The notes under the pieces: model-generated
Told to the model about the DNA's origin: nothing
Database searches by the model: none
Seen by the model: only the letters and a program-made list of their open reading frames with translations
In this document: in pieces, positions 52,837 to 62,248 of the stretch
Numbering within the stretch: the first letter of the stretch is position 1
Layout: each line of letters opens with the position of its first letter
Translations under genes and position numbers: made by a program
Assembly (NCBI RefSeq): GCF_001968985.1
Contig: NZ_MOEN01000004.1
Location: 23,081 to 87,080, forward strand
Length of the DNA: 64,000 nt
Reading direction: 5' to 3'
Origin: Desulfurobacterium indicum
GTDB taxonomy: Bacteria; Aquificota; Aquificia; Desulfurobacteriales; Desulfurobacteriaceae

Positions 52837-53937
52837 ATGTTTGACATAGCAGAAGAAAGTTTCCTGGGGCCAGTTATAAAAGTAATAGGTGTAGGAGGAG
52901 GCGGCGGAAATGCCGTATCACGAATGTTTGAAAACGGTATAGAAGGTGTTGATTTTGTCGTCATAAATACAGACGCACAAGTTCTATCAAAATCACCGAT
53001 TCCGATAAAAGTTCAGATAGGTGAGAAATTAACAAAAGGGCTCGGTGCTGGTGGAAAACCTGAAATCGGTGAACAAGCAGCACTTGAAGACGAACCAAAG
53101 ATAAGGGAAGTTCTTGAAGGCGCTGACATGGTATTTATCACCGCAGGAATGGGAGGAGGAACAGGAACAGGTGCCGCTCCAATAGTCGCAAAAATAGCGA
53201 AAGATATGGGAATTCTTACTGTCGGGGTAGTTACAAGACCTTTCGACTTTGAAGGAAGAAAACGTCACGAATATGCAGAACAGGGAATAAGGAGATTGAA
53301 AGAATTTGTCGACACACTTATGGTTGTTCCGAACCAAAAACTACTGACCGTTGCACCGAAAGATATGAGCATACTTAACGCATTTAAACTTGCAGACAAC
53401 GTTCTATATCAAGCCGTAAAAGGAATAACAGAAGTTATAACAAGACCAGGGCTTATCAACCTTGACTTTGCTGATGTAAAAGCCGTAATGCACAGCGGCG
53501 GTTATGCACTAATGGGAACCGGCGAAGCAAGCGGAGAAGACAGAGCTCTTACAGCAGCAAGGAAAGCAATAGACAACCCGCTCCTTGAAAATGTTCAGGT
53601 AGAAGGAGCAAGCAGAATTCTTGTAAACATAACAGGTGGAACAGATCTTACACTTGACGAAGCCTACGCCGCAGCAGGTCTCATCAAAGAAAGAGCTAAA
53701 AGGGACGACACAAACTTCTACTTTGGTGTTACCCTCGACGAATCCCTGGAAGACTCAATACAGGTTACTGTAATAGCAACAGGATTTGACGAGAAGGGAA
53801 GACCAACATTTCTACCAGGATTTACATCTTCATCTTCCTCTTCAGCCTTCGGCGGAAGAAAGGAATCTGAAGAGGAAGTTGTTGACCTTAACATCGATAT
53901 AGCAAGTCTGCTGGAACAGCTTAAAGACGAAGAGTGA
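52837..53937 (+). CDS. ftsZ: Cell-division GTPase FtsZ
   Basis: The 366-residue tubulin homologue that forms the division ring. It has the N-terminal [28 protein letters not shown], the tubulin signature [25 protein letters not shown] and the T7 loop segment [11 protein letters not shown]. The C-terminal tail is Ser-rich then acidic and ends [10 protein letters not shown], a plausible FtsA-binding peptide. The start ATG 52837 follows TGGAGG, 25 bp after ftsA. The stop overlaps the radical SAM gene by 4 bp. Confidence 0.97.
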   Translation: MFDIAEESFLGPVIKVIGVGGGGGNAVSRMFENGIEGVDFVVINTDAQVLSKSPIPIKVQIGEKLTKGLGAGGKPEIGEQAALEDEPKIREVLEGADMVFITAGMGGGTGTGAAPIVAKIAKDMGILTVGVVTRPFDFEGRKRHEYAEQGIRRLKEFVDTLMVVPNQKLLTVAPKDMSILNAFKLADNVLYQAVKGITEVITRPGLINLDFADVKAVMHSGGYALMGTGEASGEDRALTAARKAIDNPLLENVQVEGASRILVNITGGTDLTLDEAYAAAGLIKERAKRDDTNFYFGVTLDESLEDSIQVTVIATGFDEKGRPTFLPGFTSSSSSSAFGGRKESEEEVVDLNIDIASLLEQLKDEE

Positions 53938-55571
53938 TTGAGCTAAATCCTTTATGTAATCACCTGCAGGCCAAAAAAGAAGACCTGCAGGTATGCCTAA
54001 TCTATCCGGGAGAACCATTTTCGGGTTTTTCAAGCCTTGCCATTTCAAATATCTACTCCAACCTAAACACCATAGATGGAGTTTCTTGTGATATAGGTTT
54101 CGGAACGCAAAAACTCAGTTTCTTTCTAGAAAAACCTTTCGTCGAATTTGACATATTAGCTTTTTCCATAACCTATGAAGAACACCTGTTTGAAGTAATC
54201 AGAACATTAATCAACTGGAACATAAAACCGGAAAGAGACAAAAGGGAACATTCTTCTCCATTAATCTTTGCCGGCGGAATAGGAGTCTTCTACAATCCTG
54301 CTCCATTCCTCCCGATATTTGACGTCATATATTTAGGAGAAGCTGAAGAAAGAATGGAAAAAATGTTTAAAAACCTGGCAGGGAAGAAAAACAAACAAGA
54401 ATTATTGGAAACAATGTCAGAGTTTGACAACATTATCATCTCCGAAAACTACCGTTTCCAATATGAAAAAGACAGAATAAAAGATTTTTCCGGCGATGTA
54501 AAAAAAATATTCCGCTCATCTGAATATTCCCGGAGATTATCCTGCTCTTGCTTCATAACGGAAGAAACCGCATTCAAAGGAATGGCACTGATAGAACTTA
54601 GCAGAGGATGTCCAGAAAAATGCCGATTCTGCGTTGCTCAAGCAATGGGACTTCCATACAGGGAAAAAGAAATAGACCTCATAGAAAAAGAGATAAAAGC
54701 TGCGTCGAAAATAACGAACAGAGTTGGACTGATAGGAACAGCTGTTACCGATTACTCCAAAATGGAACAACTCTACAATTTATTGAAAAAATACAATATG
54801 AAAGCATCCTTTTCTTCCCTAAGAGTTTCCTCAACATCAGACCACGTTTTAAAAATAGTAAAGGAGTCAGGACAAAAGACGGTAACCATAGCACCTGAGG
54901 CGGGAAGAGAAGAAAAGCGCATGGCACTTAACAAAAAAGTGACCGATGCACAATTTTTTGACTTCTGCCACAGACTGTTTGAAAACGGAGCCGAAAATCT
55001 AAAACTCTATTTTTTAATAGGTATTCCAGAAGAATCGGATGAGGACATAGAAGCAATAGTATCCATGACTTTAAAATTTAAAGAGATAGCCATGTATTTC
55101 TGGAAAAAAAGAAAAAAAACGGGGAAGATAACCTTAAGTCTCAATCCACTAATACCTAAACCATTTACACCAATGCAGTGGTTCGGAATGCCGCCTAAAA
55201 ATCTCTTAGATAAAAGAATTAAACTTTTAGGAAAACTTATCAGAAAAATACCAAACGTAGAGCTCACATTTGAAAACACCAGAAACGCCGTCATACAGGC
55301 GGTTATTTCAAGAGGAGACGATCGTATCGGAATAGCTGCTATCAACACTATAAAAGACAAAACGAGCTTCAAAAAAAGCCTTAAAGAACTGAGACTTAAG
55401 ATAGAACTTCTCTACACCCGTGAAAGGGAAAAAGAAGAGCTATTCCCCTGGGAAATCGTTAACAGTGGAATCAAAAAAGACTACCTATGGCATGAATATA
55501 TGAAAATATTTGAAGGAAAACCATCCCCCGCATGCTTCAAAGGATGCAAAGCATGCGGACTGTGCGAATAA
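53934..55571 (+). CDS. B12-binding-like radical SAM protein coupled to ftsZ
   Basis: A 545-residue radical SAM protein. Residues about 18-150 look like the Rossmann-type B12-binding-like domain found in TIGR03960-type proteins (CLIYPGEPFSGFSSLA, LIFAGGIGVFYNPAPF). The cluster motif C226-x3-C230-x2-C233 (SRGCPEKCRFC) opens the radical SAM barrel, with TIAPEAG and YFLIGIPEESDED later. The C-terminus has another cysteine cluster, CFKGCKACGLC, possibly an auxiliary Fe-S site. The fused DUF2344 part of some relatives is absent. The target is unknown. The GTG start overlaps the ftsZ stop, so translation is coupled. Confidence 0.8.
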   Translation: MIELNPLCNHLQAKKEDLQVCLIYPGEPFSGFSSLAISNIYSNLNTIDGVSCDIGFGTQKLSFFLEKPFVEFDILAFSITYEEHLFEVIRTLINWNIKPERDKREHSSPLIFAGGIGVFYNPAPFLPIFDVIYLGEAEERMEKMFKNLAGKKNKQELLETMSEFDNIIISENYRFQYEKDRIKDFSGDVKKIFRSSEYSRRLSCSCFITEETAFKGMALIELSRGCPEKCRFCVAQAMGLPYREKEIDLIEKEIKAASKITNRVGLIGTAVTDYSKMEQLYNLLKKYNMKASFSSLRVSSTSDHVLKIVKESGQKTVTIAPEAGREEKRMALNKKVTDAQFFDFCHRLFENGAENLKLYFLIGIPEESDEDIEAIVSMTLKFKEIAMYFWKKRKKTGKITLSLNPLIPKPFTPMQWFGMPPKNLLDKRIKLLGKLIRKIPNVELTFENTRNAVIQAVISRGDDRIGIAAINTIKDKTSFKKSLKELRLKIELLYTREREKEELFPWEIVNSGIKKDYLWHEYMKIFEGKPSPACFKGCKACGLCE

Positions 55572-56288
55572 CTATCTGAGCTTTATCACAAATCTCCCAC
55601 AGTAAGGACATCGCGTTTTCCCGGGCTCAAGCTCCTTCAAAATGGAAGCAAATTCCGCAGATGAATAAGACATTCCACAACCTTCGCAAGCACCAGAGGA
55701 TATATCGGAAAAAACAAGGCCGTTATACTTCTTTTTTAACTGCTCATACTCTTCACATATATCCTCTGGTAACGTTTTTCTAACGGTACGGGCTCTGTCC
55801 TCAAGTTTTGAAACTTTTGACTTCTGTCTTTCTATCTCTTTCTCAAGCAAACTCAAGTCATTGTCTATCTTTCCAATAGCTTCCTTCAAAAACAACCTTT
55901 CGTCTTTTGACTTTTCTTCAAGCTCTTCAAGCTCAACCTGCAATTTGGCAAGCTCAGCTTTCGCTCTTATTATCTCATCTTCAGCTTTCGCTATCTGTCT
56001 CAAAATTTCCTTAAAACTCTTACGACTTGTAGCGTGCTCCTTTTGCTTACGAAGTTCTTCCAACCTATCCTGTTTATAAACGATAAAATTTTTAAGATCT
56101 TCAATGGAAGCCTTAACTTTGCTTATTTCATTTTCCAAAGAAACAAGTCTTTCTTTAAGTTCCTTCCTTTTTCTCAGTAACTCCTTTCTTTTATCCTTTA
56201 AACGTGCAAGTTGATTTTTTTCCCTCAAAATAGAAATCTCTACATCTTGCAATTCAAGTAGTTCATCAAGAACATCCATTACATTCAT
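55572..56288 (-). CDS. CdsZ-like coiled-coil zinc-ribbon protein (DUF164)
   Basis: A 238-residue protein with a long antiparallel coiled coil (about 5-180) and a C-terminal C4 zinc ribbon: GACEGCGMSY and TRCPYCGRFV. This is the CdsZ/DUF164 architecture, of poorly known function. I chose ATG 56288 because GAGGTG lies just before it; the frame stays open upstream without a ribosome site. It overlaps the NIF3 gene by 23 bp, a common pairing in bacteria. It is convergent with the radical SAM gene. Confidence 0.85.
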   Translation of the reverse strand: MNVMDVLDELLELQDVEISILREKNQLARLKDKRKELLRKRKELKERLVSLENEISKVKASIEDLKNFIVYKQDRLEELRKQKEHATSRKSFKEILRQIAKAEDEIIRAKAELAKLQVELEELEEKSKDERLFLKEAIGKIDNDLSLLEKEIERQKSKVSKLEDRARTVRKTLPEDICEEYEQLKKKYNGLVFSDISSGACEGCGMSYSSAEFASILKELEPGKTRCPYCGRFVIKLR

Positions 56289-57063
56289 CAGGCACCTCAA
56301 ACGGCGATTTTTCAGACTCGGCAACAAGGAAAGTTATCTCAGAAAACCGTTCTTTCAAGGCTTTTAAAAGTTTTCCATAAAAAAGCTTCTCTGTTCCGAA
56401 ATGACCTGCATCAAAAACAGTAAGCCCCAACATAATTGCCAGTTCAGCATCATGGTATTTAACATCACCTGTAATAAAAAAATCACTAACAGAAGCTACC
56501 TCTCGGATAAGTGAAGCTCCACTACCAGAACATACAGAAACCTTTCTTACTATTTTTTCTGGAGAATAGTTAACAATCCTGTATAAATCATCAGCAAACA
56601 CCTTACACAACTTTTTAACCAACAACTTTTGAGACACCGGTTCTATCTCACCAACAAGCCCATAAGGAGGCATTCCCTTCTGGTTAATAATAGGTTTCAC
56701 ATCTTTCAAACCTATTTTTTCCGCAATGATAGCCGTTGGACCAAAAGGAGAAACATCCAGATTGGTATGCATCGAATAAACAGGAATATTTTCCTGGATA
56801 AGCCTTAGATAAAAACTTTCTGGAACACTTCTCTCATCTATATACTTAATCGGAGAAATTGTAATCGGATGGTGAGTAACAATCATATCTATATCTTTTT
56901 TCTTAGCTTCCTCAACAACCGACTCGTTTATGGAAAGGGCAAAAAGAATTCTCTCTACTTCCTTATCAAATCCTATCTGAACACCGCTGTTATCCCAGGA
57001 GTCCTGCATACCTTCAGGCACAATTGTTCTTAGAAAGTTAACAATCTCTCTAAACGTTGCCAT
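56266..57063 (-). CDS. NIF3-like dinuclear metal-centre protein
   Basis: A 265-residue member of the NIF3/YbgI (DUF34) family, which forms toroidal hexamers with a two-metal site. Motifs are DNSGVQIGF, the metal ligands in MIVTHHPITISP and YSMHTNLDVSPFG, then CSGSGASLI and the C-terminal DAGHFGTEKLFY. The insert found in longer members is absent. The activity is not settled; annotation as GTP cyclohydrolase type 2 is not well supported. It lies between hisE and the CdsZ-like gene in a minus-strand operon. Confidence 0.9.
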   Translation of the reverse strand: MATFREIVNFLRTIVPEGMQDSWDNSGVQIGFDKEVERILFALSINESVVEEAKKKDIDMIVTHHPITISPIKYIDERSVPESFYLRLIQENIPVYSMHTNLDVSPFGPTAIIAEKIGLKDVKPIINQKGMPPYGLVGEIEPVSQKLLVKKLCKVFADDLYRIVNYSPEKIVRKVSVCSGSGASLIREVASVSDFFITGDVKYHDAELAIMLGLTVFDAGHFGTEKLFYGKLLKALKERFSEITFLVAESEKSPFEVPDECNGCS

Positions 57064-57074
57064 ACCGTCCCCTT

Positions 57075-57362
57075 TTATTTCATCCTTCTCTCGAGCTCAA
57101 CAGCTATATCATCAAGAGTAACACCCTTTTCTACCATAGCTACAAATAAGTGATACAGTAAATCGGAAGTTTCATAAACGATATCCTGTCGGTTACCCGA
57201 TTTAAATGCCAGAATCGTTTCTATCGCTTCCTCACCAACCTTCTGAAGTATTCTATCCTCACCCTTTTTAAAAAGAGATGCCGTATAAGAACCTTCCGGC
57301 AATGTTCTTTTTCTTTCATCAATGATCCCATAAAGCTTTTCAAAAACCTCACAAAATCTCAT
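57075..57362 (-). CDS. hisE: Phosphoribosyl-ATP pyrophosphatase HisE
   Basis: A 95-residue all-alpha MazG-like enzyme that cleaves phosphoribosyl-ATP in histidine synthesis. It has [31 protein letters not shown] and [17 protein letters not shown], including the acidic metal ligands. I chose ATG 57362 because AAGGAG lies 6 bp before it; the longer frame upstream is the hisI 3' end in another frame. It overlaps hisI by 14 bp. In many bacteria HisI and HisE are fused; here they are separate. Confidence 0.92.
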   Translation of the reverse strand: MRFCEVFEKLYGIIDERKRTLPEGSYTASLFKKGEDRILQKVGEEAIETILAFKSGNRQDIVYETSDLLYHLFVAMVEKGVTLDDIAVELERRMK

Positions 57363-57723
57363 TCCCATCTCCTTCGGCAAGTGTTCTATAAAAACAGCTC
57401 CAGTTCCCCGTATGACAGGCAACCCCTGTCTGCTCAACAAGATAAAGAAGTGTATCTTCATCACAATCAATCAAAATCTTTTTGACTTTTTGAATATATC
57501 CTGAAGTTTTCCCCTTCATCCATAGCTCGTTTCTACTGCGGGAAAAATAGTGAGCATAACCAGTCTCTACCGTTTTCTCAACAGCCTCTCTGTTAGCATA
57601 AGCAACCATTAAAACGTCCCGTGTCTCTACATCTTGAACAACAACTGGAACAAGTCCGTTTCCCTTATCAAAATTTATCTTCTCTAAAAGCCCTCTATCA
57701 ACCTTTATATTACACCTCCACAA
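57349..57723 (-). CDS. hisI: Phosphoribosyl-AMP cyclohydrolase HisI
   Basis: A roughly 119-124-residue zinc enzyme that opens phosphoribosyl-AMP in histidine synthesis. It has [24 protein letters not shown], here split around VETRD, then [42 protein letters not shown] metal ligands (DCDED and the Cys of GVACHTG). The start is uncertain: the only standard in-frame start, TTG 57723, has a weak ribosome site, while a strong GGAGG at 57715-57719 lies 6 bp before an in-frame ATA (57706-57708). It is divergent from lysC. Confidence 0.9.
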   Translation of the reverse strand: MWRCNIKVDRGLLEKINFDKGNGLVPVVVQDVETRDVLMVAYANREAVEKTVETGYAHYFSRSRNELWMKGKTSGYIQKVKKILIDCDEDTLLYLVEQTGVACHTGNWSCFYRTLAEGDGNEIL

Positions 57724-57852
57724 ATATGCTTTCTACTGAGAAGACTATTTTAACCTATTTAATGGCAAATCCAGTTACATCTCTAAAAATTAAGATAGAA
57801 ATTTTGTATCATAAAGGTTAATTTCAACGAAACCTATACGGAGGTTTATTAA

Positions 57853-59064
57853 GTGCTGGTAGTCCAAAAATTCGGCGGAACATCAATGGGCAACATAGAC
57901 AGAATAAAATATGTAGCATCAAGAGTAATAGAAGAGAAGGAAAAAGGAAATGACGTTGTTGTTGTAGTTTCGGCTATGGCAGGGGAAACTGATAGATTAA
58001 TAAAACTTGTAAAAGAGATAACTCCGGAGCCAAACGAAAGAGACATGGATTTTGTTGTAGCAACAGGAGAACAGGTATCTGCCGGCCTTCTTTCGATTAC
58101 TTTGAACAGCCTGGGATACAAAGCTGTTTCTTTAACAGGATGGCAGGCTGGAATAAAAACAGACACCGCTTTTACAAAGGCAAGAATCCTTGATATAAAC
58201 GTCCAAAGTATAAAAGAATATCTTAAAAATGGAAAAATCGTCGTTATTACCGGATTTCAAGGAATAACAGAAACCGGAGAAATAACAACACTCGGAAGGG
58301 GCGGTTCAGACACATCAGCCGTTGCGATAGCTGCCGCTTTAAACGCCGATAGGTGCGATATATACACAGACGTTGACGGTGTATATACCGCAGACCCAAG
58401 AATTGTAGAAAACGCGAGAAAAATCGACGAAATATCCTACGAAGAAATGTTAGAACTTGCCTCCTTAGGAGCAAAAGTTCTCCAGATAAGATCCGTAGAA
58501 TTTGCAATGAAATACAAAGTTCCCCTAAGAGTTCGTTGCACATTTACAACTGACGAAGGAACGCTTATAAAGGAGGAAGACAAAGAAATGGAAAAGGTCG
58601 TGGTGAGAGGTATCGCTCATAATAAAAATGAGGCAAGAATAACGGTAGAAAGAGTTCCTGACAAACCGGGTATTGCAGCCAAGCTTTTTGAAGCGCTTGC
58701 AAAAGCGAACATTCCAGTTGACATGATAGTTCAAAATGTCTCCGTTGATGGATATACAGACATCTCTTTCACCGTCGATAAGAACGACCTGACAAAAGCT
58801 CAGAAGATAACAGAAACCGTTGCAAAAGAGATAAACGCAAGAGGTGTAATAACAGACGACAAAATAGCCAAAGTTTCTATTGTTGGCCTCGGAATGCGCA
58901 ACCATGCAGGAGTGGCGGGAAAAGTTTTCGATACTCTGGCAAAATATGGTATTAACATATTGATGATATCTACATCAGAAATTAAAATTTCCTGCATAAT
59001 TGAAGAAAAATTCACTGAACTTGCAGTTAGAGTTCTTCACGAAGCCTTCCACCTTGATAAATAA
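57853..59064 (+). CDS. lysC: Aspartate kinase
   Basis: A 403-residue enzyme that phosphorylates aspartate for the lysine/DAP, threonine and methionine pathways. It has the N-terminal [41 protein letters not shown] and [13 protein letters not shown], then two ACT domains ([19 protein letters not shown] and [23 protein letters not shown] segments) for feedback control. The start is GTG 57853, 8 bp after GGAGG. It is followed after 77 bp by cimA. Confidence 0.95.
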   Translation: MLVVQKFGGTSMGNIDRIKYVASRVIEEKEKGNDVVVVVSAMAGETDRLIKLVKEITPEPNERDMDFVVATGEQVSAGLLSITLNSLGYKAVSLTGWQAGIKTDTAFTKARILDINVQSIKEYLKNGKIVVITGFQGITETGEITTLGRGGSDTSAVAIAAALNADRCDIYTDVDGVYTADPRIVENARKIDEISYEEMLELASLGAKVLQIRSVEFAMKYKVPLRVRCTFTTDEGTLIKEEDKEMEKVVVRGIAHNKNEARITVERVPDKPGIAAKLFEALAKANIPVDMIVQNVSVDGYTDISFTVDKNDLTKAQKITETVAKEINARGVITDDKIAKVSIVGLGMRNHAGVAGKVFDTLAKYGINILMISTSEIKISCIIEEKFTELAVRVLHEAFHLDK

Positions 59065-59097
59065 CTTCCAGTTAAATAATATTAAATATCACCACTC

Positions 59098-59116
59098 TGG
59101 CGGCTTAAAGCCGCCA
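59098..59116 (+). terminator. stem-loop between lysC and cimA
   Basis: TGGCGGC (59098-59104) pairs with GCCGCCA (59110-59116), loop TTAAA. There is no U-tract, so it may be a weak terminator, an mRNA-stabilising end or an attenuation element 25 bp before cimA. Confidence 0.45.
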
Positions 59117-59141
59117 TAAACATTCTTCCGGGAGTAAAAAG

Positions 59142-60743
59142 ATGGTCTATATATACGATACAACCCTAAGAGACGGCGCCCAAGGAAAAGGTGTATCATT
59201 CTCTTTAGAGGACAAACTCAGAATAGCAATGGCTCTTGACGACCTTGGCATTCATTACATAGAAGGTGGTTGGCCCGGTTCAAATCCAAAAGACATGGCA
59301 TATTTTGAAGAGGTAAAAAAAATAAAATTTAAGAACGCCAAAATTGTCGCATTTTCATCAACAAAAAGAGCAAAAATCAAAATCGAAGACGACAAAAACA
59401 TACAAACACTCATAGAAGCCGAAACACCAGTAATAACAGTTTTCGGAAAAAGCTGGGATTTACACGTTAAAGAAGCATTAAGGATACCCCTTGAAGAAAA
59501 TCTGGAACTCATCTACGACACAATATCCTACTTGAAAAAATACACCGACGAAGTCTTTTTTGATGCGGAACATTTCTTTGACGGATTCAAAGACAATCCC
59601 GAATACTCACTAAAAGCATTAAAAGCTGCAGAAGAAGCCGGTGCAGATTGCATTGTTCTTGCAGATACAAACGGCGGAACATTATGGTATGAAACCGAAA
59701 AAATAATAGAAAAGGTGAAAAGAGAAATCAATGCACCTCTTGGAATTCACGCCCACAACGATTCAGACATGGCGGTGGTTAACTCACTGATAGCTGTTAA
59801 AAAAGGCGCCATACAGGTTCAAGGAACGATAAACGGACTCGGAGAAAGAACAGGAAACGCAAATCTCTGCTCTATAATTCCCAACCTTGTTTTAAAAATG
59901 GGAATAGAAGCCATAAGCAGAGAAAACCTCAAAAAACTCTACTCTGTATCACGCCTTGTTTCAGAGCTTTCAAACAGACCCCATCCTGATAACCTGCCAT
60001 TTGTAGGAGACAGCGCTTTTGCCCACAAAGCCGGAGTCCATGTATCAGCTGTCGAGAAAAATCCAAGAACATACGAACATATAAATCCTGAACTTGTCGG
60101 CAACAAACGGCAGATAATGGTATCTGAACTATCTGGAAGGAGCAACATTATCAATAAAGCAAAAGAGCTGGGCATAGAGCTATCAAAAGACTCCCCAGCT
60201 GTTAAAAAAGTACTTGAAAAGATAAAATACCTTGAGTCTCAGGGATATCAGTTTGAAGGAGCCGAAGCTTCATTTGAAATCCTCCTTAAAGAAGCTCTGG
60301 GAAAGACAAAGAAGTATTTTGAACTTAAAGGATTTAGAGTTCTTACCGAAAAACGCTCGGAAAACGAAGAAGCATATGCAGAAGCAACAATAAAAGTTGA
60401 AATTCCCGAAGAGATTGCGGAAGAAAAAGGCTTAAAAGAAAGAGTAGAACACACGGCAGCAGATGGAAGAGGCCCAGTTGAAGCACTAGACAAAGCACTG
60501 AGAAAAGCTCTTGAAAAGTTCTATCCAAACTTAAAAGAGGTAAAACTTACAGACTACAAAGTTAGAATACTCAACGAAACAGCCGGAACAGAAGCATCTC
60601 CCCGTGTTCTCATAGAATCAACAGACGGAAAAGATAAATGGGGAACAGTAGGAGTCTCTCCAAACATTATAGAAGCATCCTGGTTGGCACTTATAGATGC
60701 CATTAAATACAAACTGATGAAGGACGAAGAAAAGAATAAATAA
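59142..60743 (+). CDS. cimA: (R)-citramalate synthase
   Basis: A 533-residue enzyme condensing pyruvate and acetyl-CoA to citramalate, the threonine-independent start of isoleucine synthesis. It has the TIM-barrel start [18 protein letters not shown], the segment [13 protein letters not shown] which marks this CimA class rather than Leu[14 protein letters not shown] metal ligands and NGLGERTGN. The C-terminal allosteric domain is at about 400-530. The length is right for this class. The start ATG 59142 follows CGGGAG. Confidence 0.92.
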   Translation: MVYIYDTTLRDGAQGKGVSFSLEDKLRIAMALDDLGIHYIEGGWPGSNPKDMAYFEEVKKIKFKNAKIVAFSSTKRAKIKIEDDKNIQTLIEAETPVITVFGKSWDLHVKEALRIPLEENLELIYDTISYLKKYTDEVFFDAEHFFDGFKDNPEYSLKALKAAEEAGADCIVLADTNGGTLWYETEKIIEKVKREINAPLGIHAHNDSDMAVVNSLIAVKKGAIQVQGTINGLGERTGNANLCSIIPNLVLKMGIEAISRENLKKLYSVSRLVSELSNRPHPDNLPFVGDSAFAHKAGVHVSAVEKNPRTYEHINPELVGNKRQIMVSELSGRSNIINKAKELGIELSKDSPAVKKVLEKIKYLESQGYQFEGAEASFEILLKEALGKTKKYFELKGFRVLTEKRSENEEAYAEATIKVEIPEEIAEEKGLKERVEHTAADGRGPVEALDKALRKALEKFYPNLKEVKLTDYKVRILNETAGTEASPRVLIESTDGKDKWGTVGVSPNIIEASWLALIDAIKYKLMKDEEKNK

Positions 60744-60768
60744 AAAAGGGGGCTTTGAGCCCCCTTTT
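60744..60768. terminator. bidirectional intrinsic terminator
   Basis: AAAAGGGGGC (60744-60753) pairs with GCCCCCTTTT (60759-60768), giving T-runs on both strands between convergent cimA and amt1. Confidence 0.88.
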
Positions 60769-60784
60769 AAAACCCTTATCTTAA

Positions 60785-62083
60785 TCACTCAAGCTCAAAA
60801 GCCCTCTCACCATGGATAGATTTATCAAGTCCGTCATATTCTTTCTCTTCATCAACTCTGAGACCGCCAGTAACAACCTTAATAACAGAACCAATAATAA
60901 ATGTAACAACACCAGCATAAACAATCACAGCAACAACAGAAATAAGCTGAACGATAAACTGATGAGGATTACCGAAGAAAAGTCCTGCCTTTCCGCCCAT
61001 TGAAGGATTGGCAAAAAGTCCTGTAGCAAGAGCTCCCCAGATTCCACAAAGACCGTGAACACCAAAAGCATCAAGAGAATCATCATATCCAAGTTTTGGT
61101 TTGAGAATAGCAACTCCGAAATATCCAACAATAGCTGAAGTAAGACCTATTATAAGCGCTCCAATAATACCTACAAAGCCTGCAGCCGGTGTAATACCTA
61201 CAAGTCCTGCAACAACACCTGAAACAATACCAAGAACAGTAGGATGACCGTCTCTCATCCATTCAATAATCATCCATGTAATGGCACCCATAGCAGCTGC
61301 AGTATTGGTCGTAATAAGTGCAAGTGCCGCAGAACTGTTTGCAGCAAGAGCAGAACCGCCGTTAAATCCAAACCATCCGAACCAGAGAAGACCCACACCA
61401 AGAGCCGTAAGGGCAATACTTGAAGGGAACATTGCTGTTTTTCCGTATCCTTTTCTCTTTCCAACAAGATAAGCAAGAACAAGTCCTGAAATACCAGCAT
61501 TAATGTGAATTACGGCACCGCCAGCAAAGTCAAGGGCATCCATCTTTAAAAGCCAACCACCATCACCCCAAACCCAGTGGGCAATAGGAGCGTAAACAAA
61601 GATTATCCAGAGAGCTGAAAAGATAGCCCAGGAAGAAAACTTCATTCTTTCAATTACAGAACCGCTAACAATAGCCACTGCAATGCCGGCAAATGCCATC
61701 TGGAAAGAAACAAACAGAAGCGTAGGAATAGTTCCGGAAACACTGTTTACACCTATGCCAGAAAGAAAAAGATGGTTCAGTCCTCCGATAAAACCGCCAA
61801 TATCCTTACCGAAAGCGAGAGAATAACCGATAACAACCCATACAACACTTGCAACAGCATAAGCTATATAGCTCATACCGATAGTGTTCAGAACGTTTTT
61901 AACCCTTGCCATACCGGCATAAAACATCGCAAGACCAGCCGGTGTCATCATTACAACTAAAGCAGTAGAAATGAGAAGCCATGCGGTATCACCGTGATTG
62001 ATACCGTCACCTGCAAATGCAGGCGTTGCAAGTAGCAGTGCCAGTAGCGCACCTTTTAGCAAACTGGCTTTTCCTGTCTTCAT
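60785..62083 (-). CDS. amt: Ammonium transporter 1
   Basis: A 432-residue Amt/Mep channel for ammonium uptake. A cleavable signal peptide ends near TPAFAGDG, then eleven membrane helices. It shows the family marks AGMARVKNVLNTIGMSYIA, FQMAFAGIAVAIVSG, the segment DFAGGAVIHINAGISGLVL and FGVHGLCGIWGALATGLFA with the pore histidines. The cytoplasmic tail ends in HGERAFELE. The start ATG 62083 follows AAGGAGGTAAGG. It is the last gene of the P-II/amt module, behind a 165 bp structured spacer. Confidence 0.95.
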   Translation of the reverse strand: MKTGKASLLKGALLALLLATPAFAGDGINHGDTAWLLISTALVVMMTPAGLAMFYAGMARVKNVLNTIGMSYIAYAVASVVWVVIGYSLAFGKDIGGFIGGLNHLFLSGIGVNSVSGTIPTLLFVSFQMAFAGIAVAIVSGSVIERMKFSSWAIFSALWIIFVYAPIAHWVWGDGGWLLKMDALDFAGGAVIHINAGISGLVLAYLVGKRKGYGKTAMFPSSIALTALGVGLLWFGWFGFNGGSALAANSSAALALITTNTAAAMGAITWMIIEWMRDGHPTVLGIVSGVVAGLVGITPAAGFVGIIGALIIGLTSAIVGYFGVAILKPKLGYDDSLDAFGVHGLCGIWGALATGLFANPSMGGKAGLFFGNPHQFIVQLISVVAVIVYAGVVTFIIGSVIKVVTGGLRVDEEKEYDGLDKSIHGERAFELE

Positions 62084-62166
62084 ACCCTTACCTCCTTAAA
62101 GAAAAGTTTTAGAATCCTACAAAAATGTAGTAAAATTCTTTTTACCCTTCACGCCTAAAGGTAGGG

Positions 62167-62198
62167 GGCATTGGCACCGCGGCCACGGCGCCAATGCC
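62167..62198 (-). ncRNA. long GC-rich stem-loop B in the inter-amt spacer
   Basis: GGCATTGGC (62167-62175) pairs with GCCAATGCC (62190-62198), extended inside by CCG/CGG. It is far more GC-rich than its surroundings and lies in the leader of amt1. No known riboswitch motif was recognised. A smaller stem (CTACA/TGTAG around 62117-62130) lies between it and amt1. Confidence 0.5.
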
Positions 62199-62209
62199 AG
62201 ACAGGAAAA

Positions 62210-62244
62210 GCCAGAGGTAAGTCGGAAACGGCTTACCTGCTGGC
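62210..62244 (-). ncRNA. stem-loop A after amt2, possible terminator or RNA element
   Basis: GCCAG (62210-62214) and GGTAAG (62216-62221) pair with CTTACC (62232-62237) and CTGGC (62240-62244). On the minus strand it begins 5 bp after the amt2 stop and is followed by TTTT, so it could partly end transcription. On the plus strand the loop is CG-GAAA-CG, a GNRA tetraloop. Confidence 0.5.
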
Positions 62245-62248
62245 ACTC

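Noticed and set aside
33886..60768. GC-rich hairpins at 33886, 42496, 59098 and 60744 as a dispersed repeat family
   Set aside because: They share only GGGG/CCCC-type stems; loops and flanks differ, so they are independent terminators.
62160..62200. Sigma-54 (GG-N10-GC) promoter before amt1
   Set aside because: TGGC-type sequences occur in stem B, but no GG and GC pair has the exact spacing with a TTGC element on the minus strand.
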